Source of the DNA: Chloroherpetonaceae bacterium
GTDB taxonomy: Bacteria; Bacteroidota; Chlorobiia; Chlorobiales; Thermochlorobacteraceae
Direction: 5' to 3'
Length of the DNA: 64,000 nt
NCBI GenBank assembly: GCA_025056565.1
Contig: JANWWA010000001.1
Span: 345,966-409,965, forward strand
The notes under the pieces: generated by a model
Database searches by the model: none
The model's input: the letters and a program-made list of their open reading frames with translations, nothing else
Told to the model about the DNA's origin: nothing
Position numbers and translations under genes: made by a program
Shown here: one piece after another, positions 27,181 through 36,121 of the stretch
Position numbering within the stretch: position 1 is the stretch's first letter
How the letters are laid out: each line of letters begins with the position of its first letter

Positions 27181-28194
27181 ATGCGTGCTTTTTTGTGGCT
27201 ATGTGGGTTTCAGCTGATATGTTTCTCTCCCTTCTTTCTTGCCGCGCAGGAGGAACCTAGTGCAAGAATTTTGCCCGTTGCAGAGTTTCAACAGGCCCGC
27301 GCTATTGCCGTTACACCGTTAGGCGAAATTTTTGTGCTGGATGGCGCCCTATCACGGCTCTATAAGTTAGACCCAACTGGAAAGAAACTTGCTCATGTCG
27401 GTGGATTTGGCATTGACCGTGAGGCTTTTGATATGCCGCTCGACCTTACGACCGATGGTCTCAATGTGTTTATTGCAGATAGAGGCAATCAGCGCATCTC
27501 ACAATTTGACCGCTACCTGAACTTCGTTACGCTCCTGCAAAACCGCCCTACTCCACTTGTGCCCTTTGGAACAATTAGCGAACCCACTAATTCTGCCAGC
27601 CAACTCTGGCGTCCAATTAGCGTCTCTATTCTGGGACAAGGTGACCTTTACATCTTAGATGAAGCACAGCGACAAGTCATTCGCATCAACCCGCTCACGT
27701 TTGCAGCCGAAATTCAGCAGCGGCAGAATCCAAATCAATTTCAGTTTGGCGGCTTTGATGCCGGCGCAGGCAACTTGATTGAACCTCGCTGCCTACAAAC
27801 CAGCCGCAGTGGGAAAATTTTTGTCGCCGATGTAGGACGAAACGCCGTTGTCGTCTATGATATGTTTGGCAATTATGTTACAGAACTCGGCAAAGGTTGG
27901 TTTAAGGCGCTGAAAGGGTTAGGTGCAGGACTTGTGCCTCCTACTGTAGAAAGTCGTCCCGACTTGCAAGAGTGGTTGGTTGTTGTAGATGAAAGCGCAC
28001 TCTTTTTCTTTCACACAGAACCACACACTGGTTTCAAGTTCTTTGGCAAGTGCCTTAAATCGGACTTGGAATTGCTCATAGGCAGTCGGGTTAGCTCGCT
28101 CAGCGATGCGGCGATTCTTAACGAGACGCTGTATTTACTAACTGAAAATGCGTTGTATCTTTTGCCACTGCGGCAACTTAAATTGGTTCAATAG
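27181..28194 (+). CDS. Secreted beta-propeller (NHL/6-bladed type) protein
   Basis: A 337-residue protein with a signal peptide (MRAFLWLCGFQLICFSPFFL AAQ). The mature part has repeated blade-like units with alternating hydrophobics and Asp-Asn turns: GEIFVLDGALSRLYKLDPTG, VFIADRGNQRISQFDR, LYILDEAQRQVIRINP, KIFVADVGRNAVVVYDMFG. This is the NHL-type beta-propeller pattern. No catalytic residues identify an enzyme; it probably binds ligand or protein in the periplasm. ATG 27181 is preferred over a TTG at 27148. It ends 12 bases before the histidine kinase gene, so the two may be functionally linked. Confidence 0.75.
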   Translation: MRAFLWLCGFQLICFSPFFLAAQEEPSARILPVAEFQQARAIAVTPLGEIFVLDGALSRLYKLDPTGKKLAHVGGFGIDREAFDMPLDLTTDGLNVFIADRGNQRISQFDRYLNFVTLLQNRPTPLVPFGTISEPTNSASQLWRPISVSILGQGDLYILDEAQRQVIRINPLTFAAEIQQRQNPNQFQFGGFDAGAGNLIEPRCLQTSRSGKIFVADVGRNAVVVYDMFGNYVTELGKGWFKALKGLGAGLVPPTVESRPDLQEWLVVVDESALFFFHTEPHTGFKFFGKCLKSDLELLIGSRVSSLSDAAILNETLYLLTENALYLLPLRQLKLVQ

Positions 28195-28206
28195 CGATTT
28201 GCACGA

Positions 28207-30315
28207 ATGGTTCGCACGATTCCGTTGGCAGTGCTTTGGTGGCTTACTGCGCTTAGCCTCTCGCTTTATGGGCAACCGAAAGTAAATCTCGATAGCCTGC
28301 GTCAGCTTTTGCCACAAGTTGATGACAGCACCCGCTTTGAAATTTTGATTCGCATCTCAGAAGAAATCCCAAGCGACAGTGCTCTTCTCTATGCTGACCA
28401 AGCGCAGCAAGTTGCAATTAAGCTTGGCTACAAAGCTGGCGTGGCGCGCTCACTGCGTGCCTTCGGCGACTACCATTACGCCCAAGCCCAATTTCAAAAC
28501 GCCCTTGAATACTACGACAAAGCCCGTCTCATCTATGAAAGTGATCAAAACATCAGTGGACTGGCTGAGATTCTGAAACGAATGGCATTCATTCAGCGCG
28601 CTCAAGGTCGCTATGCTGAAGCCTTAGACTACGCCTTTCAAGCTCATAAGCACTATGAAACCTTAGGCGATAAGCGCAGCATCGGTGATATGCTGCGCTT
28701 TATTGGCTATGTCTATAATGACCAAGAAAACGATAAGTCCGCACTGGAATACTTCCGCCGTGCTCTGAAAGTCGCAGAAGACTTGGGCGATGAACAAAAT
28801 ATCGCTGTAGCACTGCGCAGCCTTAGTGAAATTCTGGATAGACAAGGCAACAACGCCCAAGCGCTCGAATATGCTGCTCGCTCTTTGGCAATTATGCAAG
28901 AAATTGGTGATGCATGGGACATTGCGACATCCAATCGCTACTTGGGCAGAGTTTATCACAACCGCCGTGACTACAAAACTGCATTGGAATACTATCAGAA
29001 AGCCTTAGCTGCCTTTGAGAAACTGGGTGATAAACAATCTGAGGTGAATACCCGCCGCTATATGGCTGAGACTTATCTTGCCCAGAAACGCTATGAGCTT
29101 GCTGCTGCTCAAGCAGAAAAAGGCTATGAAATCGCAGACGAAATTGGTATGCAACGTGGTCTGAAAGAAACTGCCCGTGTTTTAGCTGATATCTACGATG
29201 CGCAAGGCAATGCTCGGCGTGCACTACTTTTCTACCGCAAGTATGTGGAAATGAAAGACCTTCTGCTCTCCTCAGAAGTGCAAAGCAATATCGCCAATTT
29301 GCAGACCAAAATTGCCGTTGAGGAAAAAGCGCAGCGCATTAAAGCATTAGAATTGGAAAAAAGTCGTCAAAACCTTATTCGCAATTCGCTGCTGGGCGGT
29401 TCATTCCTGCTTCTTGTGATTGTTTTGCTTATCGCATCCAGTTATCGCGCCAAACAGCGTCAGAACCTTCAGCTTCAAGCCACACTGAAACAATTGCGAG
29501 AGACCCAAGCGCAACTCATCTACGCTGAAAAAATGGCGTCAGCAGGTCAATTAGCCACCCGTATGGCACATGAGCTTCAAAATCCACTTAACTTCGTGAG
29601 CAACTTTGCCGAACTCTCCAAAGAGCGTTGCGAAAGTTTGATGCAAGAACTTGACGCCCTGAATCTCGAGCCAGAGAAGAAAAAGGCTTTACTTCCTGCG
29701 GTGAGCGACCTCCTACGCCATTCAGAGAAGATTCTCTATCACGGTGAGCGCGCTGCCAAAATTGTTCACAGTCTTTTGGAATACGCTAACCTGCATGCCG
29801 CAGAGAAGGTTGAAACTGACCTCGAGTCACTGATTAGCGAAGCCTTGAAAGCAGTATCTGGAGCGTGGCAGCGCACCAACCCTCATTTCCAAGTCAAGCT
29901 CACTTTGCAGCATGACCGCTCAATTGGCAAGGTCTTGCTTTCTCCGCAGGAAATGAGCCGTGCACTGAGCCACCTATTCAGCAATAGCTTCTATGCAATG
30001 CAGGAAAAGTGGCAATCAGGTTTGCCGAATTACCAACCTGAACTGCGTGTGCAGACTCATCGCCAAAACGGCACAGTTGAAATTCGCATCTGGGATAATG
30101 GCACAGGCATCGCCAGTGCAATCAGAGAAAAAGTTTTTCTGCCATTTTTCACCACAAAACCTAGTGTCTCAGGCAGCACGGGCTTGGGGCTGGCAATTTG
30201 CTACGAAATCATTAAAGGACATAACGGTGAAATAACCTTTGAAAGTAGCCCTAACGAATGGACGGAGTTTATCGTAAAACTGCCCATTAAACAGCCAGAG
30301 CCTTTAGCTCAATAG
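28207..30315 (+). CDS. TPR-containing sensor histidine kinase
   Basis: A 702-residue kinase. It starts with a signal-anchor (AVLWWLTALSLSLYGQ), continues with about seven TPR-like repeats (the motif 'ALEYY.KA' recurs, for example NALEYYDKARLIYE and SALEYFRRALKVAE), then a coiled-coil, one transmembrane helix (LLGGSFLLLVIVLLIASSY), a second coiled-coil, and a cytoplasmic kinase core with phospho-acceptor His455 in MAHELQNPLNFVSNF, the N box HLFSNSFYAMQ and G boxes DNGTGI and GSTGLGLAI. The TPR part is periplasmic by topology and probably the sensor. No response regulator gene is adjacent. The preceding propeller gene ends 12 bases upstream. Confidence 0.94.
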   Translation: MVRTIPLAVLWWLTALSLSLYGQPKVNLDSLRQLLPQVDDSTRFEILIRISEEIPSDSALLYADQAQQVAIKLGYKAGVARSLRAFGDYHYAQAQFQNALEYYDKARLIYESDQNISGLAEILKRMAFIQRAQGRYAEALDYAFQAHKHYETLGDKRSIGDMLRFIGYVYNDQENDKSALEYFRRALKVAEDLGDEQNIAVALRSLSEILDRQGNNAQALEYAARSLAIMQEIGDAWDIATSNRYLGRVYHNRRDYKTALEYYQKALAAFEKLGDKQSEVNTRRYMAETYLAQKRYELAAAQAEKGYEIADEIGMQRGLKETARVLADIYDAQGNARRALLFYRKYVEMKDLLLSSEVQSNIANLQTKIAVEEKAQRIKALELEKSRQNLIRNSLLGGSFLLLVIVLLIASSYRAKQRQNLQLQATLKQLRETQAQLIYAEKMASAGQLATRMAHELQNPLNFVSNFAELSKERCESLMQELDALNLEPEKKKALLPAVSDLLRHSEKILYHGERAAKIVHSLLEYANLHAAEKVETDLESLISEALKAVSGAWQRTNPHFQVKLTLQHDRSIGKVLLSPQEMSRALSHLFSNSFYAMQEKWQSGLPNYQPELRVQTHRQNGTVEIRIWDNGTGIASAIREKVFLPFFTTKPSVSGSTGLGLAICYEIIKGHNGEITFESSPNEWTEFIVKLPIKQPEPLAQ

Positions 30316-30328
30316 GAAGGAGATAGCG

Positions 30329-31441
30329 ATGCTTACTACTGAACTTATTCGCCAGATGCCCAAAGTCGCACTGCATGATCATCTAGACGGCGGCTTGCGC
30401 CCGCAAACGATTATCGAACTAGCGCGTGACCAGCGCTACACTGGCTTACCCACGACTGACCCGACTGAACTGGCTGAATGGTTCTTTCGTGGCGCCAACA
30501 AAGGCAGTTTGCCTGAGTATCTTTCTGGCTTTGCGCACACTTGTGCCGTGATGCAAACTCCCGAAGCTCTCGAGCGCGTGGCATTTGAGATGGTAGAAGA
30601 TATGTATCACGATGGCGTGTGCTATGTGGAGACGCGCTTTGCACCGATTTTTCATACGCAGAAAGGTCTGCACTGGGAAGAAGTGGTGCGTGCCGTATTG
30701 AGAGGCCTAGAACTGGGTGAGCGCACCTTTGGCGTCAAGGCACGATTGATTATCTGCGCCATGCGCAATCTCGACAGTCAACATTCGTTAGATATGGCAC
30801 AATTGGCGGTGGATTTCAGAGACCGTGGCGTGGTCGGCTTTGACCTTGCTGGCGAAGAGGGCGGATACCCTGCCAAAAAACATGTGGAAGCCTTTCACTA
30901 CTGCCAGCGCGAGAACTTTAACATCACTATTCACGCAGGTGAAGCCTTCGGGAAAGAGTCCATTTGGCAAGCCTTGCAGTGGTGCGGCGCACATCGCATT
31001 GGTCATGCCACGCGCCTCATTGACGACATGGCTGTGCTTAACAACGAAGTCATCAAATTAGGCACACTCTCGCAGTATGTGCTCGATAAGCGAATTCCAC
31101 TAGAAATTTGCCTTTCTTCGAACATTCACACAGGTGCGGCTCGCAGCTTTGCTGAACACCCTTTCTGGATTTTCTACAAGCATCGCTTCCGTGTTACGCT
31201 CAATACCGATAACCGCTTGATGAGCCGCACCAGCTTTACGCAAGAGTATAAACTTGCACACGATGTTTATGGATTGGGCCTCGACGATTTGGAGCGGCTT
31301 TCTATCAATGCAATGAAAAGTGCTTTCATTCCATACAATGAGCGCGTGGATATTATCTTCAATGTCATCAAGCCACGCTTTGCGGAGTTACGGAAAACCT
31401 TAGCCTTGCAAAACGAGAAATTCCTTGAAGCCCGCGCGTAG
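30329..31441 (+). CDS. add: Adenosine deaminase
   Basis: A 370-residue metallo-deaminase that converts adenosine to inosine in purine salvage. The N-terminal metal motif KVALHDHLDGG (His16, His18), the HAGEAFGKESIW segment carrying the catalytic Glu, the HRIGHATRL motif, and NTDNRLMS with the metal-binding Asp are all visible. A strong ribosome-binding site (GGAAGGAG) lies just before ATG. It starts 14 bases after the histidine kinase gene, so it could be read through. Adenine- or AMP-specific relatives share much of the fold, so substrate is a good but not certain call. Confidence 0.93.
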   Translation: MLTTELIRQMPKVALHDHLDGGLRPQTIIELARDQRYTGLPTTDPTELAEWFFRGANKGSLPEYLSGFAHTCAVMQTPEALERVAFEMVEDMYHDGVCYVETRFAPIFHTQKGLHWEEVVRAVLRGLELGERTFGVKARLIICAMRNLDSQHSLDMAQLAVDFRDRGVVGFDLAGEEGGYPAKKHVEAFHYCQRENFNITIHAGEAFGKESIWQALQWCGAHRIGHATRLIDDMAVLNNEVIKLGTLSQYVLDKRIPLEICLSSNIHTGAARSFAEHPFWIFYKHRFRVTLNTDNRLMSRTSFTQEYKLAHDVYGLGLDDLERLSINAMKSAFIPYNERVDIIFNVIKPRFAELRKTLALQNEKFLEARA

Positions 31442-31485
31442 CACCTTTGTTCAAAGACTGCGTGGCGGATACTGTGCAGCATCTG

Positions 31486-32274
31486 CTAATCTTGCGTGCT
31501 TGCTTTCTTACGCTGAGAGCGAACCAGTTTTAAGAGTTGCTCGCCTAATGCTGCATTCGCCGTAACGAACCCTTTGCCATAAATCGTGCGTGTGCCAGAA
31601 TAGTCAAAGCACATTCCACCTGCTTCTTCAATGATAGGGACCAGTGCAGCTGCGTCCCATGGGCTCATTTTTGGCTCAATCATCACATCGGCTTGACCTG
31701 CTGCCACAAGCGTATGTCCCCAGCAATCGCCCCACATTCGCACCAGTTTTACCTCGTGCTTGATGGCATCCAGCGGATGTGTGTGCTTTGCATTGAGCAG
31801 ATAGGATTCGCTGGATGTGAGCAACGTGGCTTCTGAGAGAGAAGCAATCGCCGAGACAGTTAGCCGTTGGACATTGCGAAACGCGCCATAACCGCGCTGT
31901 GCATAGACGGTCTCAGACAACGCCGGCAAATCAATTACCCCAAGCTCCACCTCGCCATTGATTTCTAAGCCAAGCATCACGCCATAGAGCGGCACACCAT
32001 GAATAAAGGATTTCGTGCCGTCAATCGGGTCAATAATCCAGCGGCGACCGCTTTTGCTTGGCTTTTCGCCAAACTCTTCACCTAAGAATCCATCTTTTGG
32101 AAATTTTGCACGCAGAATTGAGAGAATCTTTTTTTCAGCGCTGCGATCTGCTTCAGTAACGGGCGATGCATCGCGCTTGGTAAAAACTTTAAGGTTTCGG
32201 CGACGAAAGTAAGAGAGCGTCAGTTTTCCTGCCGCGGTTGCAGCTTCTAAGGCAATTTCCAAGTCCGTTGTCAT
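31486..32274 (-). CDS. Inositol monophosphatase family phosphatase (histidinol-phosphatase-like)
   Basis: A 262-residue Mg-dependent phosphatase. Motifs are the GEEFGE segment (metal-binding Glu), WIIDPIDGTKSFIHG with two metal-binding Asp residues and the nucleophile-activating Thr, and the C-terminal WDAAALVPIIEEAGG. The spacing and the LRAKFPKDGFLGEEFG sequence resemble the HisN-type histidinol-phosphate phosphatases, with inositol-1-phosphatase as the alternative. Convergent with the adenosine deaminase gene, 45 bases away. No his genes are near to confirm the role. Confidence 0.88.
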   Translation of the reverse strand: MTTDLEIALEAATAAGKLTLSYFRRRNLKVFTKRDASPVTEADRSAEKKILSILRAKFPKDGFLGEEFGEKPSKSGRRWIIDPIDGTKSFIHGVPLYGVMLGLEINGEVELGVIDLPALSETVYAQRGYGAFRNVQRLTVSAIASLSEATLLTSSESYLLNAKHTHPLDAIKHEVKLVRMWGDCWGHTLVAAGQADVMIEPKMSPWDAAALVPIIEEAGGMCFDYSGTRTIYGKGFVTANAALGEQLLKLVRSQRKKASTQD

Positions 32275-32325
32275 CTGCAGCGCATTTGGGTTGCCAAGCT
32301 ATGGATTTCCCATGCAGGAAAGCAG

Positions 32326-33747
32326 CTAAATTTCCAGCAGCAGTTTGCAAATTGCGTCTTCTAAGGCTTTTGCCTGTCTGGTGCGGCGACCTAAACCGTT
32401 TGCAATAATTGAGAAGATTATCTCCTTGCCACTTCTGCTTTTAAGGTAACCTGAGAGCGACACCACGCCTGTAATTGAGCCGGTTTTTGCGCGAATTTGA
32501 TGCGCCAGCGGGTGATGAATCCTCCCAGCCAGCGTGCCATCAGTCATTGGAATAGCTAGCGATTCATAGTATTCACGAAATGCTGAGCTATGCGTGCGCA
32601 TATACGCCAGTGTTTCCACAATCAAATGTGGCGTTACAAAATTCTCGTGTGAAAGACCCGACCCATCTGTCAAACGATAAGTGCTCGGCTGTGCTTTCAG
32701 TTCGTCTCTTAGAAACTTTGACACAACTGCTAGCCCCTTTTCAATAGAACCTTCTCCATAAAACTCCGCGCCCAAGGTGCGTAGTAGCTGGTCAGCATAA
32801 AAATTATCGGAAATTTTATTCGTTGCTTTTAGGGCGTCGGTCAGTGAAATAGAGTAGTGCGAGAACAGATGTCTCCAACGCGTGCGGTCAATTTTGCGAT
32901 TGTATGAGACCTTCTCGAGGCGGCTTGATGAAGGCATCACTCCTGCATCTTGAAGTGCTTGATGCAATACAGTGGCACAGTAGACATTCGGCTCAATTGA
33001 GACCAGCTTCAAGCGACTGCGACGACGAAACCCGCGCCTTACTACACGCTTTCTGCCATCCTTTGTTCTAATCACACGCACGCGTGAGACTTTTCGCAAT
33101 TGCTGCTCACTGGCACGACTAAAATTGGCAACCGTGGCAAAGCGCACATCTCGTTCCTCTGTGCTGAGCGGTCTGTTGCCCACATAGTAGCTATTGTCAA
33201 GAATCAAATTGCCTTCTATTCTTGCAATCCCGTAGTGGCGCAGCGTATCGAGCCAAGTTTTGATAATGTCGTGAATCTCCTTTTCAAAGTAACCTGAAAG
33301 CATTGGGTCAGTGCTGCCCATCATAATCAAATTTCCTTGAAGCGTGCCGCCTCTAATCTCGCCCTCTACGAAAAAATCTGTGCGGTAACGGTAGCTTGCG
33401 CCCAGCTTCTCGATTGCAACTGCTGATGTGATAAGTTTCAGGTTTGAAGCGGGCTTAAACAGTTCATCTTGGTGATAGGCATAAATTGTTTCGCCTCCGA
33501 CGGTTTGAATAGCGACACCGATTGTGCCACGTTTGCGGGATTGAACCAGTTGCTCAATCTTTTCTACGCACTCTGCAAGCCGTTCTGCTTCAGTTACGCC
33601 GCTGAGCCTTAGCGAAAAGCTGCTCATCGCTTTGGGGCGTCGTCGCTTGTGAGCATTTGCGAGAACCGTCTCGAGTGACACGCAAGTAAGCAGGCTGAAC
33701 AGCAAAAGGGCGGATATGATGCGTAACAGGTTTGCTGCTAAGCGCAT
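32326..33747 (-). CDS. dacB: D-alanyl-D-alanine carboxypeptidase/endopeptidase (PBP4/DacB type)
   Basis: A 473-residue class C low-molecular-mass penicillin-binding protein. After an N-terminal signal (LLRIISALLLFSLLTCVSLE) come the three active-site motifs: SxxK as SNLK (Ser101, in FKPASNLKLITSAV), SxN as KISDNFYADQ, and KTG as RAKTGSITGVV. The region between SxxK and SxN carries the large PBP4-type insert, here including an Arg/Lys-rich stretch (KDGRKRVVRRGFRRRSRLKL) that is unusually basic. It trims or cuts peptidoglycan cross-links in the periplasm. The gene stands alone, followed by the phosphatase gene 51 bases downstream. Confidence 0.94.
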   Translation of the reverse strand: MRLAANLLRIISALLLFSLLTCVSLETVLANAHKRRRPKAMSSFSLRLSGVTEAERLAECVEKIEQLVQSRKRGTIGVAIQTVGGETIYAYHQDELFKPASNLKLITSAVAIEKLGASYRYRTDFFVEGEIRGGTLQGNLIMMGSTDPMLSGYFEKEIHDIIKTWLDTLRHYGIARIEGNLILDNSYYVGNRPLSTEERDVRFATVANFSRASEQQLRKVSRVRVIRTKDGRKRVVRRGFRRRSRLKLVSIEPNVYCATVLHQALQDAGVMPSSSRLEKVSYNRKIDRTRWRHLFSHYSISLTDALKATNKISDNFYADQLLRTLGAEFYGEGSIEKGLAVVSKFLRDELKAQPSTYRLTDGSGLSHENFVTPHLIVETLAYMRTHSSAFREYYESLAIPMTDGTLAGRIHHPLAHQIRAKTGSITGVVSLSGYLKSRSGKEIIFSIIANGLGRRTRQAKALEDAICKLLLEI

Positions 33748-34063
33748 TTGGAATTGGTTTTTTGCTTAACGCCAGAGAGAGCCTTGTTCAGGTAACCAAG
33801 CGTGCAGGAAGATAATAAAAATTGTGCTGTGCAAAAAGGAACGTAAGCAGCGTGGCTGAAGGTAGCTACATTCCCTCTTTTTCACTACAGGGAAACAGGT
33901 GAGCTATGCAGGTTGGAATTGAGTAAGGCATATTGCTGAACCTGCTGACGTTGGCTTCTAATTCAGTGATTATGCATTTTTTGGAGCAAACACTTTTTGC
34001 TATACTTCGCTGCATACCTTTGTGAAGACAATTTTGCACGAACATCTATTCCTGCTTGAAACT
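33748..34063. other. Intergenic region between divergent dacB and a small secreted protein gene
   Basis: About 316 bases without an ORF. A TATACT hexamer at 34001-34006 is a possible -10 box for the plus-strand gene starting at 34064; the -35 side is weak (TTTTTG at 33978-33983). No RNA structure or repeat stands out. Confidence 0.4.
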
Positions 34064-34681
34064 ATGAGACGCCCGTTTTTTCTTCTCGCAGCTTTGAGCG
34101 TGGTTTTCTTTCCCGCTTCGGTTCGCGCCCAAACCATCAATACTGCTGGTCGGCAAGGTCATCTTGTGCTCAAAATCATTGCGCCCAGTCTCAACCTCAT
34201 TCAGCGCGAGCAAGTTTTTCAGCGGTTGTCTGCGCGCTTCAGTGACTTTGGCGTGCCTACTGCGGCATACACTACTGACGAAGAACACGATGCTCTTTTG
34301 CTTATCGTGATCAATCCCACACGTTCTTCATCTGGCATTTCTCCCTCGAATACCAGCGCGCGTCTAAATCGATTAATTACATACTCAACAGATTATTTAG
34401 CTACACCTTTTAACTCTACTACGAACCCGAGTGCTCTCTATGACATTTCGCTTTCGTTTAAATCGACCAATCGCGGCGCGCACTTTATTTCCCGTGCAGA
34501 ATCACACGACTTTGCCCGCTACAACTCTATGACGGTCAGCAGTGCAAGTGGCTTGGAGTGGACGACAATGCTGGCAGGCGTTAATGGCGCTGATTACATC
34601 ATTGCCGATGTCATCGTCAACGCTTTCCATCAACAGATGCAGGCAATGATGCGCGCTGCTGAAGTCAATGAAGAAAAGTGA
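34064..34681 (+). CDS. Secreted hypothetical protein
   Basis: A 205-residue protein with a clear signal peptide (MRRPFFLLAALSVVFFPASVRAQ region). I do not recognise the family. The mature part begins with a ferredoxin-like alternation (LVLKIIAPSLNLIQREQVFQ) and later has a Ser/Thr-rich middle. ATG 34064 is preferred over an upstream in-frame GTG because it gives a normal signal peptide. It ends 9 bases before the convergent TPR gene. Nothing in the neighbourhood fixes its role. Confidence 0.65.
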   Translation: MRRPFFLLAALSVVFFPASVRAQTINTAGRQGHLVLKIIAPSLNLIQREQVFQRLSARFSDFGVPTAAYTTDEEHDALLLIVINPTRSSSGISPSNTSARLNRLITYSTDYLATPFNSTTNPSALYDISLSFKSTNRGAHFISRAESHDFARYNSMTVSSASGLEWTTMLAGVNGADYIIADVIVNAFHQQMQAMMRAAEVNEEK

Positions 34682-34690
34682 GTATTGAGC

Positions 34691-36028
34691 CTACTCTTTT
34701 TTACCAGACTTTCGGTCTAAATGCTCCTGCAGGTCTGTCATTAGCTGTTGCACATTTACCAGCAGTTGAATGCGTCGCTGGCGGTCAACTGCTGCTGCAG
34801 TCTCAGGCATTGCACCACGCAGGAGATTGTCTTCTAATGTGGCTAACTCGGTAGCCATGTCCGAAATCTGTGCGATGATGTTATCGACCACTGCATCTTT
34901 TAGCTGGCGTGCTTCTTCTCTGAGGAGTCGAACGATACATAGCAAGTTGACTTCGGTGAGGCGCTTGAGCATCAAGGTCTGCTTGTTGCAATCAACTGTA
35001 TTGAAGGAGCTGATAGGACTGGGTGGCGTAGAGGGCAGAAAGGTAATTGGAGCTGTCACACTGATAATGCGCGTTGCTAAGGCATTGCGTCCACGCACAG
35101 CTAATTGCTTAGTGTCCCTCAAAGCCTCTCGATACTCTGGTCGCTCTGCTTCAACCACCACCTCAGGTGCAGAATACACATAGAGCGAATCCTCCAGCGT
35201 GCTTATCTTTCGCGCTTTGCGGCCTTTTGGTTGGTAGCCTAGCTTTCGTGCTAGGGTCGCATCTGCAATACCTTCCTCTTTTTGTCCCATTTCTGCTTTC
35301 ACGACGCCTCGCATAAAGTATGCATCAGAGAATGCTGGGCGCAAGCGCAACGCACGGTTCAGGTCACTTAGTGCACTGTTATACTGCCTTAGTTTGCGGT
35401 AAGCTATCGCACGATAGTAGTAGGCTTCTGCAGTCTCCACCAGCGAGAGCGATGCGGTAAAGTCCTCAATAGCGTCCAGTGCTTTTTCTAAACTTAGTTT
35501 CGCATACCCACGATAAAAATATGCCGAACTAGACTCCGCCACCCGCTTTAAGACCTCGCTAAAATCCTCAATGCCTAACGCATACTCTTCAATGGCCAAG
35601 CGACTTCTCCCACGCTGAAAGAAGTAGTCTGCATTGTTTGGATTCAGCAAAATCGCACGTGTGAAGTCTATATTCGCACGCGCATGCTGTCCCAACTCCT
35701 GTCTTAGAAGTCCACGGTAGTAGTATAGGTCTGCTTCATTCGGGGCTAACTCAATTGCTCTGGTGTAATCGGTCAGGGCTGCCGCTGTATCCTGCAAATA
35801 GAGCCACTGCGTGTAGGCTCTGCCCCAGTAAGCGCGCCAGTAGCTTGGGTCTTTTGCAATTGCTTTGTTGAAATCTACCAGTGCTGCGCTGTATGCTTCA
35901 TTGGAAAGATGTGCTAAGCCAGAGGCATACAGTTCATCAGCAGTCTGTGCTCGGCTCTTCGCTGCTGCAAGTAGCGTTGCGCAAAGAAGAATGCAGAGGC
36001 GCATTTTCCATCTACGGATGCTTCGCAT
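34691..36028 (-). CDS. Secreted TPR protein with an unassigned C-terminal domain, SusCD-associated
   Basis: A 445-residue protein with a signal peptide ending in AAAKSRAQ, about seven TPR units (ALVDFNKAIAKDPSYWRAYW, ALTDYTRAIELAPNEADLYY, ALSDLNRALRLRPAFSDAYF) and a C-terminal domain I cannot name. That domain carries TLEDSLYVYSAPEVVVEAE and two Cys-containing helices (VDCNKQTL, VNLLCIVRLL). The same domain layout recurs in the second TPR gene (41258-42688), where the corresponding segment is TLDSLRVYYAPQIVVEAL. It follows the first SusC-SusD pair, separated from susD by a terminator-like hairpin. It could be a periplasmic or surface partner of the uptake complex; the role is inferred only from linkage. 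An in-frame ATG at 36004 is an alternative start. Confidence 0.82.
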   Translation of the reverse strand: MRSIRRWKMRLCILLCATLLAAAKSRAQTADELYASGLAHLSNEAYSAALVDFNKAIAKDPSYWRAYWGRAYTQWLYLQDTAAALTDYTRAIELAPNEADLYYYRGLLRQELGQHARANIDFTRAILLNPNNADYFFQRGRSRLAIEEYALGIEDFSEVLKRVAESSSAYFYRGYAKLSLEKALDAIEDFTASLSLVETAEAYYYRAIAYRKLRQYNSALSDLNRALRLRPAFSDAYFMRGVVKAEMGQKEEGIADATLARKLGYQPKGRKARKISTLEDSLYVYSAPEVVVEAERPEYREALRDTKQLAVRGRNALATRIISVTAPITFLPSTPPSPISSFNTVDCNKQTLMLKRLTEVNLLCIVRLLREEARQLKDAVVDNIIAQISDMATELATLEDNLLRGAMPETAAAVDRQRRIQLLVNVQQLMTDLQEHLDRKSGKKE

Positions 36029-36067
36029 AGGGTTTCAGAGTTACTCTCTAAATGTGCTTTTTCAAAA

Positions 36068-36101
36068 GAAAATGGCGCAACAAAATTGCTGCGCCATTTT
36101 C
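36068..36101 (-). terminator. Terminator-like hairpin after susD (first SusCD unit)
   Basis: A perfect 12-base-pair stem (36068-36079 with 36090-36101) and a 10-base loop, followed in the minus-strand sense by TTTTG after the stem's own T-run. It lies between the susD stop (36122) and the TPR gene start (36028), so it probably limits readthrough into the TPR gene. Confidence 0.72.
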
Positions 36102-36121
36102 GCATTTAATTTTTCAGTCTG

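Noticed and set aside
30295-30330. TAGCTCAATAGGAAGG resembling a tRNA D-arm near 30305
   Set aside because: No acceptor, anticodon or T-arm around it; the sequence is the kinase C-terminus and the ribosome-binding site of the next gene.
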